This document shows positions 27,187 to 32,299 of a stretch of 32,299 nucleotides of DNA, piece after piece. Within the stretch, counting starts at the first letter, position 1, and the number at the start of each line of letters is the position of its first letter. Under the pieces are notes generated by a model. It made no database searches. It was not told the DNA's origin and saw nothing but the letters and a program-made list of their open reading frames with translations. Origin of the DNA: an uncultured Christensenellaceae bacterium (lineage in GTDB: Bacteria > Bacillota > Clostridia > Christensenellales > Borkfalkiaceae); contig CAJUJO010000019.1 of NCBI GenBank assembly GCA_910586675.1, positions 1-32,299 of the forward strand, in the 5' to 3' direction. The position numbers and the translations under genes are program-made.

Positions 27187-27414
27187 TCAAAGTGGAAATT
27201 TCTTTTCTATTTCAAAATTCAAGCCGAACTTTCTCGCACGTTTCCAGTGTTTTTGAATAAGTTCCAGACAATCTACGATCATCGTCATTTCCCCGCATAA
27301 GAAATCGTTTTCGCCGTTTTCCGGTATGCGTTCCTGTATTTCTTCCAGAGTAAACAGCAGCACATCCGTTATGTAGCCGAGTAATTTATTGGGCGATAAT
27401 CTTTTGTACGACAT
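27187..27414 (-). CDS. Small hypothetical protein (75 aa)
   Basis: A 75-residue, mostly helical and charged protein (MSYKRLSPNKLLGYITDVLLFTLEEIQERIPE..) with no signal peptide or membrane helix. I do not recognise it. The ribosome site GAGGTGG before the ATG and the terminator downstream support its being real. Its composition resembles small phage- or ICE-type accessory proteins, and it lies next to an AT-rich accessory segment. Confidence 0.5.
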   Translation of the reverse strand: MSYKRLSPNKLLGYITDVLLFTLEEIQERIPENGENDFLCGEMTMIVDCLELIQKHWKRARKFGLNFEIEKKFPL

Positions 27415-27535
27415 GGTCCACCTCTTTTTTCTTTACATTTTACCATTTTGTACGTGAAAAAACCCAAAAATACCGTGCTACGTTCGGTAGTACTCCGGCT
27501 ATAATTAATAGTATCATAGCAGATAAAGATTTTAC

Positions 27536-27564
27536 TTGTAGATTGCGCCCCATTATGCTATAAT
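27536..27564 (+). promoter_or_regulatory. Promoter of the HTH-membrane gene
   Basis: TTGTAG (27536-27541), 17 bp, TATAAT (27559-27564) with an extended TGC just before the -10. Confidence 0.65.
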
Positions 27565-27587
27565 TTCGCTATCAATTAGGGTAACGA

Positions 27588-28217
27588 ATGTTCAAAATTA
27601 TGAACGACAAAAATGGAGCATATCTTAAAAAACTGCGGAACGAACACAACGAAACACAAAGAGAACTTGCAAGCGCGTTCGGATATACGCAGAAAGCGGT
27701 ATCCGCATAGGAGAACGATAGAAATTCTCTTTCTTTGGCGTTGACGCAAAAATATGCCGAACGGTATCGTATTCCGTTTGAAGAGTTTTACCAAAATTAT
27801 TTTCGTTCTGCAACTTTGCCGTCGGAAAGTCTTAAAGATAGCGAATGCGCAGCAGCCGATGCAAGCACAAAGGCAACCGAGTTTGTCAAACAGCCCGAAA
27901 CGGCAGAGGCAGAACCGAAGGATAAACCGAAATCGGAAAGTCTGTGCAAGAAGCGGAAACTGCATCCTATCTTAAAGACGTTTTTGATTTCGCTTGCCGT
28001 TATGTTTGTCTTGTTGGGAATTACTATCGGCATTATTGCGGGAATCATCATAAAGATAGCACGCGAAAGCAACCTGCAAGGTGATGTATATTATTATGCA
28101 GATATTCCAAATTTAATTTTTATTGCAATACTAATTTTGTTTTTACCTGCTTTATTTATAACTTTGCTATATTTTATTATTAGCGTTATTCTCAAATTAA
28201 GGAAAAGAGAAAAATGA
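27588..28217 (+). pseudogene. HTH-membrane regulator with in-frame amber codon
   Basis: Reading through one TAG gives a 208-residue protein. The N-terminal Xre-type HTH (KNGAYLKKLRNEHNETQRELASAFGYTQKAVSA) is followed by a stop at 27708-27710, exactly where the conserved W of the W-E-N motif should be (TGG to TAG). The frame then continues with ENDRNSLSLALTQKYAERY. Two membrane helices (about residues 135-155 and 175-197) and a basic tail close it. The start at 27588 has AGGG six bases upstream. The promoter and both coding parts are otherwise intact, so this is a recent nonsense mutation, a phase switch, or an amber codon that is read. The next gene overlaps as ATGA. Confidence 0.75.
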
Positions 28218-28705
28218 GCGTATTATCTATCGGAATTTTAAGTATTTGTTTGGGTTTATCATGTATGGCTCCCATTAATAATACGAACGATACTACAACT
28301 GAAAAAACTATCGAACCGCAAATAATTGTACAATCCGAATCAATGTCTGTTACAGATTCGCGTGCGTTTACACAGCTTCAAATTGATATTTTTCCCGCAC
28401 CTGATGGTCGTATTCGTGCCGTTGTAAAAAATTCTTTTACATTATTTCCCTCAATCGTTTCCGTTGCTCTTTATGTATTTACCTCACCGACATATACCAC
28501 TGATATAACGGAAATGACCCAGGAAAATTATGCTTATATCCATGATTTGGATATGGGAAAAGAACTTATTGTTGATACTTCCACCAACGGCGAGAAGAAA
28601 TATTGGATGGCATACATGAATTACCAAGTGGGAAATAGTCAAATGTATAACGGGCGTTCGAAAGTAAAGCTGTTTAACGCCGACGGTTCTATCCCGCCGT
28701 ATTAA
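28214..28705 (+). CDS. Secreted protein coupled to the HTH-membrane gene
   Basis: A 163-residue exported protein. The N-terminal hydrophobic segment (SVLSIGILSICLGLSCMAP) is a signal peptide, possibly a lipoprotein with Cys17. The mature domain is Thr/Ser-rich at first and then beta-rich (QLQIDIFPAPDGRIRAVVKNSFTLFPSIVSVALYVF). I recognise no family. It overlaps the preceding gene by four bases (ATGA), so it is coupled to the HTH-membrane regulator and may be its partner or sensed component. If translation stops at the upstream amber codon, expression here should fall through loss of coupling. Confidence 0.6.
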   Translation: MSVLSIGILSICLGLSCMAPINNTNDTTTEKTIEPQIIVQSESMSVTDSRAFTQLQIDIFPAPDGRIRAVVKNSFTLFPSIVSVALYVFTSPTYTTDITEMTQENYAYIHDLDMGKELIVDTSTNGEKKYWMAYMNYQVGNSQMYNGRSKVKLFNADGSIPPY

Positions 28706-28764
28706 TTTTCTTATCCGTCAAATACGAGAGTTAGATTTCTCTCTCGTCATTTGTTCCCAAACCC

Positions 28765-28867
28765 ACAAACCCCCGCCTGCATTGCAGACGGGGGTTTGTA
28801 TTGCAGCAATACAAATCGAAAACAACGCGTCCTAAGGGCGCCGAAGATAATCTTCGGCGCCCTTAGG
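28765..28867. repeat. Palindrome cluster after the secreted-protein gene
   Basis: Three strong inverted repeats in about 100 bp. First is a 15-bp stem with one mismatch (28765-28799) that ends in TTTGT and may terminate the upstream gene. Second is a 10-bp palindrome TTTGTATTGC-A-GCAATACAAA (28795-28815) sharing an arm with the first. Third is a perfect 18-bp repeat with one central base (28831-28848 with 28850-28867). The rest of 28706-28952 has no gene. Confidence 0.7.
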
Positions 28868-28915
28868 GTAAAATAAATTTTTCTTCTCCCCCGAAGCCGC
28901 AAGCGGCTAAAACTT

Positions 28916-28945
28916 CAAGCGCCCCGCAACATCTCGGGGCGCTTG
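28916..28945 (-). terminator. Hairpin after cysK
   Basis: An 11-bp stem CAAGCGCCCCG / CGGGGCGCTTG with an 8-base loop, seven bases past the cysK stop. On the minus strand it is followed by AAGTTTT. Confidence 0.65.
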
Positions 28946-28952
28946 GATTAAA

Positions 28953-29879
28953 TCATAAAAACAGCGGCGTGGAAAAATATCTGTCGCCCGAATCGGGAAA
29001 AACGACGACGATACGCTTCCCTTTGTTCTCTTCCCGCCGCGCTATCTCCGCGGCGGCATGAAGCGCCGCGCCCGAGGAAATGCCCGCGAGGATCCCCTCC
29101 GTTTTAATCAGCTCTCTGCCAACGCAAAACGCTTCCTCGTCGCTCACAGTCATCACTTCGTCGCAAACGCTCCGATCGAGCGTATCGGGAACAAATCCCG
29201 CGCCGATTCCCTGAATCCCGTGCACGCCCGCCTTTCCGCCCGAAAGAACGGGAGACGCCGCAGGCTCCACGGCGACAACCTTCAAATTCGGATTTTTTTC
29301 CTTCAAAAATTTTCCCGCGCCCGAAAGAGTGCCGCCTGTGCCGACGCTGGCGACGAAAATATCAAATTCTCCCCCCGTATCGCGCCAAATTTCCGGCCCG
29401 GTCGTTTGGTAATGCGCGCGGGGATTTGCGGAATTTTCAAATTGCGAAGGAAGAAACGAGCCTTCCGTATTCCGCGCGATCTCCTTCGCCCGATCGATTG
29501 CGCCCGCCATGCCCTTCCCGCCCTCGGTAAGCACGATCTCCGCGCCGTATGCGCGCAGGAGCTTCCTGCGCTCCTCGCTCATCGTATCGGGCATGGTAAG
29601 TACTACGCGGTAGCCCTTGACGGCGGCAACGGCGGCAAGTCCGATTCCCGTATTTCCCGAAGTCGGCTCTATAATCACAGAACCGCGTTTAAGCTTTCCG
29701 TCGCGCTCGGCTTGCTCTATCATAGCAAGCGCTGTCCTATCTTTCGCCGAACCGGCAGGGTTAAAATTCTCCAACTTTGCGAAGATTTTACCGTTCAATT
29801 TCCTGTTTTTCCCAAACTTTTCCAGAAAAAGAAGCGGCGTATTTCCGATAAGTTCGGTAAAATCGTTAAAAATTCCCAT
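28953..29879 (-). CDS. cysK: Cysteine synthase A (O-acetylserine sulfhydrylase)
   Basis: A 308-residue PLP enzyme that makes L-cysteine from O-acetylserine and sulfide. The PLP lysine is K46 in NPAGSAKDRTA. The substrate-binding loop PTSGNTG and the glycine-rich phosphate-binding loop (SVGTGGTLSGAGKFL) are present. The N-terminus FNDFTELIGNTPLLFLEKF is typical. Length and motifs favour CysK over cystathionine beta-synthase-like paralogues. The ribosome site AAAGGAG is strong. No other cysteine genes are adjacent. Tandem CGTACAAAA motifs just upstream could be regulatory. Confidence 0.93.
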   Translation of the reverse strand: MGIFNDFTELIGNTPLLFLEKFGKNRKLNGKIFAKLENFNPAGSAKDRTALAMIEQAERDGKLKRGSVIIEPTSGNTGIGLAAVAAVKGYRVVLTMPDTMSEERRKLLRAYGAEIVLTEGGKGMAGAIDRAKEIARNTEGSFLPSQFENSANPRAHYQTTGPEIWRDTGGEFDIFVASVGTGGTLSGAGKFLKEKNPNLKVVAVEPAASPVLSGGKAGVHGIQGIGAGFVPDTLDRSVCDEVMTVSDEEAFCVGRELIKTEGILAGISSGAALHAAAEIARREENKGKRIVVVFPDSGDRYFSTPLFL

Positions 29880-29957
29880 AAAAATCTCCTTTTGTACGGT
29901 ATTTTTTGTACGATATTTTATGTTTTATGAACGAACAATATTTGTTTACGTACGAGA

Positions 29958-29987
29958 AAAAGGGGAGCGCTATTTCGCTCCCCTTTT
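29958..29987 (-). terminator. Terminator of tex
   Basis: A 12-bp stem AAAAGGGGAGCG / CGCTCCCCTTTT with a 6-base loop, one base past the tex stop, then TC-rich sequence on the minus strand. Confidence 0.85.
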
Positions 29988-29988
29988 G

Positions 29989-32169
29989 TTAATTCCTCCC
30001 GCCGGACTTATCCCGTTTCATCGTGAGCGAAATGCGGTTCTTCTTTTCGTCCACATCTTTCACCCAGACGGTTACGACGTCGCCCACGGAGAGCACTTCC
30101 GAAGGGTGCCGTATGAATTTATCGCATATCTGCGAAATATGTACCAGCCCGTCCTGATGCACGCCGATATCCACGAACGCGCCGAAATCGATGACGTTGC
30201 GCACCGTGCCTTTGAGCTCCATTCCCGGCTTTAAGTCCTTGATTTCCAGAACGTCCGTACGAAGCACGGGCGCGGGCAATTCGTCACGCGGGTCGCGCCC
30301 CGGCTTCCTCAGCTCTTTGGCAATATCAAAAAGCGTAGGCAGCCCCACGCCGCAGTCCTGCGCCGCGCGCTCTTCGCCGTAGGCGTGCAGCCTGCTCATG
30401 AGATTGTCTAGCCTGCCCGCCTTGACGTCCGACATGGTGTAGCCGCAAATGGAAACGAGCTTTTCCGCCGCCTCGTACGATTCGGGATGCACGGAGGTGT
30501 TGTCGAGCACCTGCTTGCTTTCCGGCACGCGCAAGAATCCCGCGCACTGCTCGAACGCCTTCGCGCCCAGCTTGGGCACCTTTAAGACCTGCTTGCGCGA
30601 GGTGAACGTTCCGTTTTCCTCGCGGTATTTGACGACGTTCTGCGCAACGCCCGCATTCAAGCCCGAAACGCGCGCTAAAAGGGGCGCGGAGGCCGTGTTC
30701 ACGTCTACGCCGACGGCGTTCACGCAGTCCTCCACGACGCCGTCCAGCGCTTCGCCGAGGCGCGCCTGCGGCATATCGTGCTGATACTGCCCCACGCCGA
30801 TGGACTTGGGGTCGATTTTTACAAGCTCTGCAAGCGGATCCTGCAAGCGGCGCGCAATGGAGACCGCAGAGCGCAAATTGACGTCGTATTCGGGAAACTC
30901 CTGCGCCGCCAGCTTGGAAGCCGAATACACGGAAGCGCCCGCCTCGTTGACGATCATATACGAAACGCCCGCGCCGCTCCCGAGGGAAGCGATGAGCTCC
31001 ACCGTCATCTGCTCCGTTTCGCGGCTTGCCGTGCCGTTTCCGATGGCAATATGTTTTACTTTATGTTTCTTTATCATGGAAGAGAGCTTTTCGATGCACT
31101 CCCGTTTCTGCCGCTCGCCGTACGTGGGATAGACGACCGCCGTATCGAGCACCTTGCCCGTGCCGTCCACCACGGCGACCTTGCATCCCATGCGGTAGCC
31201 GGGATCGAGCCCCATAGTTACGAAACCCTTCACCGGCGGCTGCATCAAAAGGGGTTTTAAGTTGAGCGCAAACTGCCCGATCGCCCCCTCGTTCGCTTTG
31301 TCGGTGAGAAGGGCGCGGATCTCCCGCTCGATGGACGGCGCGATCAAGCGATCATACGCGTCCTCTGCGCAAGCGCGGACGAACGCCGAAGAGGCGCATT
31401 CCCCCTTCACCGTGCGCCGCGCGACGAGTTCCGCCGCCTCGTCGCGGTTGATTTCGACGGAAACTTTGAGCACTTCTTCCCGCTCGCCGCGGTTCATGGC
31501 GAGCACCTGATGCCCCTGCACCTTGGATACGGGGGAAATAAAGGAATAGTAATTGCGGTAAACGGTGTCCTCGGGATCCTTTTTCGCCGCAACGGAGGCA
31601 ATGTCCGCCCGCGCGAGGTAAAGTTCGCGCATGGCTTTACGAATCTCGGCGTCGTCGGAAATCATTTCGGCGATAATATCGCCCGCGCCCGCAAGCGCTT
31701 CCTCCGCACTGTTCACGCCCTTTTCCGCGTCGATATACTTTTCCGCCTCTGTTTCGGGCTTCGGACAGTCGGACTCCTGCGCAAACAAACACAGCGCCAA
31801 CGGTTCCAAGCCCTTTTCCCGCGCGACGGTTGCGCGGGTGCGGCGCTTCTGTTTATAGGGACGGTATAAATCTTCCACCTCGGCGAGGGTTGCCGCATTG
31901 TCTATTTTTGCGGCGAGCTCGTCCGTCAGCTTGCCCTGATTCTCGATGGAATTTTTGACTTCCTGCCTGCGCGTTTCCAGATTGCGCAAATAGGTAAGTC
32001 TGTCGGCGATTTCGCGGATGGTCTGATCATCCGTCGTGCCGTGCATCTCCTTGCGGTAACGCGAGATAAAGGGAACGGTATTTCCTTCGTCGAGGAGCGT
32101 AACGATATTTTGAACGTGTTCCTCGTTCTTTTTGAACTCCTCCGCAAGTAATTGTACGATTGTCTGCAT
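29989..32169 (-). CDS. tex: Tex-family RNA-binding transcription accessory protein
   Basis: A 726-residue nucleic-acid-binding protein of the Tex/YqgF-S1 family, related to Spt6 and linked to transcription and RNA metabolism. The N-terminal helical Tex domain includes IVTLLDEGNTVPFISRYRKEMHG. The YqgF-like RNase H fold centres on GLDPGYRMGCKVAVVDGTGKVL (about 325-345). Helix-hairpin-helix repeats follow (SIGVGQYQHDMPQ through LNAGVAQNVVKYREENGTFTSRKQV). The C-terminal S1 domain is GMELKGTVRNVIDFGAFVDIGVHQDGLVHISQI. AAAGGAG precedes the ATG, and it appears monocistronic. Confidence 0.95.
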   Translation of the reverse strand: MQTIVQLLAEEFKKNEEHVQNIVTLLDEGNTVPFISRYRKEMHGTTDDQTIREIADRLTYLRNLETRRQEVKNSIENQGKLTDELAAKIDNAATLAEVEDLYRPYKQKRRTRATVAREKGLEPLALCLFAQESDCPKPETEAEKYIDAEKGVNSAEEALAGAGDIIAEMISDDAEIRKAMRELYLARADIASVAAKKDPEDTVYRNYYSFISPVSKVQGHQVLAMNRGEREEVLKVSVEINRDEAAELVARRTVKGECASSAFVRACAEDAYDRLIAPSIEREIRALLTDKANEGAIGQFALNLKPLLMQPPVKGFVTMGLDPGYRMGCKVAVVDGTGKVLDTAVVYPTYGERQKRECIEKLSSMIKKHKVKHIAIGNGTASRETEQMTVELIASLGSGAGVSYMIVNEAGASVYSASKLAAQEFPEYDVNLRSAVSIARRLQDPLAELVKIDPKSIGVGQYQHDMPQARLGEALDGVVEDCVNAVGVDVNTASAPLLARVSGLNAGVAQNVVKYREENGTFTSRKQVLKVPKLGAKAFEQCAGFLRVPESKQVLDNTSVHPESYEAAEKLVSICGYTMSDVKAGRLDNLMSRLHAYGEERAAQDCGVGLPTLFDIAKELRKPGRDPRDELPAPVLRTDVLEIKDLKPGMELKGTVRNVIDFGAFVDIGVHQDGLVHISQICDKFIRHPSEVLSVGDVVTVWVKDVDEKKNRISLTMKRDKSGGRN

Positions 32170-32199
32170 AAATAGCTCCTTTGCTTTTTAACGCAGATT

Positions 32200-32228
32200 A
32201 TCATACCATAAATTTTTTCGTTTTGCAA
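32200..32228 (-). promoter_or_regulatory. Promoter of tex
   Basis: Minus-strand TTGCAA (32223-32228), 17 bp, TATGAT (32200-32205). Confidence 0.7.
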
Positions 32229-32260
32229 GCCGAGAGCGACGTTTTCGCAAATAATAATCC

Positions 32261-32279
32261 ACCCGCGTAGCGGGTGGTA
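32261..32279. terminator. Hairpin at the right edge
   Basis: CCACCCGC / GCGGGTGG with a 3-base loop. The T-run is weak on both strands. It probably ends a unit outside the window. Confidence 0.4.
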
Positions 32280-32299
32280 TTTCATTTTCGGGCATAGCC

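Noticed and set aside
27576..27965. Minus-strand 129-codon cysteine-rich ORF
   Set aside because: It is antisense to the HTH-membrane gene, whose HTH and membrane segments are recognisable on the plus strand.

Overview
This window looks like chromosomal DNA from an endospore-forming, Gram-positive-type Clostridia (Bacillota). The evidence is a gerA/gerB/gerC-type spore germination operon, spoIIE with a Spo0A-type box, a SpoIIQ-like LytM protein, and a CIRCE-controlled hrcA-grpE-dnaK-dnaJ cluster. The linked prmA-rsmE-mtaB-hinT genes and strong purine-rich ribosome sites fit the same group. The backbone is moderately GC-rich. About 24.3-26.4 kb and 27.5-28.7 kb are clearly more AT-rich and carry accessory genes. 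I cannot name genus or species from sequence alone.

Layout. 0-1.8 kb (minus): corA and a small zinc-ribbon gene, preceded by a 200-nt leader with a 27-codon ORF and a terminator/antiterminator arrangement. 1.8-5.4 kb (minus): an M1 metallopeptidase lipoprotein, two small exported or membrane proteins, and a LytM peptidase. 5.6-8.9 kb (minus): prmA-rsmE-mtaB-hinT (ribosome and tRNA modification), driven by a consensus promoter placed so that the prmA mRNA should be leaderless. 9.1-9.85 kb: two small HTH genes and a likely short RNA, inserted between prmA and dnaJ. 9.86-14.65 kb (minus): the heat-shock operon. 14.7-19.9 kb (plus): a phosphoribosyltransferase-like gene, an unknown membrane protein, and the germinant receptor operon behind a near-consensus sigma-G promoter. 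19.95-20.55 kb: an orphan ~570-nt transcription unit without a normal gene. 20.65-22.9 kb: spoIIE. 22.99-24.1 kb (minus): a nicotinamidase-like and an SGNH hydrolase gene.

The most distinctive region is 24.32-26.43 kb. A tRNA-Ser(GCU) gene is split in its anticodon loop by 2016 bp. The inserted DNA carries an intact, different tRNA-Ser(GCU) gene and a HicA toxin / long HicB antitoxin / SecB-like chaperone cassette, i.e. a toxin-antitoxin-chaperone module. No recombinase gene is visible, but repeated TAGACAAT motifs lie near both ends. I read this as a minimal integrative element that destroys one tRNA gene, supplies a replacement behind the captured host promoter, and protects itself with an addiction module.

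The right part holds ppa, a small hypothetical gene, an HTH-membrane regulator gene interrupted by an amber codon with its coupled secreted-protein gene, a cluster of palindromes, cysK and tex. Other points worth following are the ~570-nt RNA with a duplicated internal motif and two tiny ORFs with optimal ribosome sites, the corA leader attenuator, an Xre repressor gene divergent from a ~60-nt RNA across a shared inverted-repeat operator, and a Ger(x)C protein lacking the lipobox cysteine.
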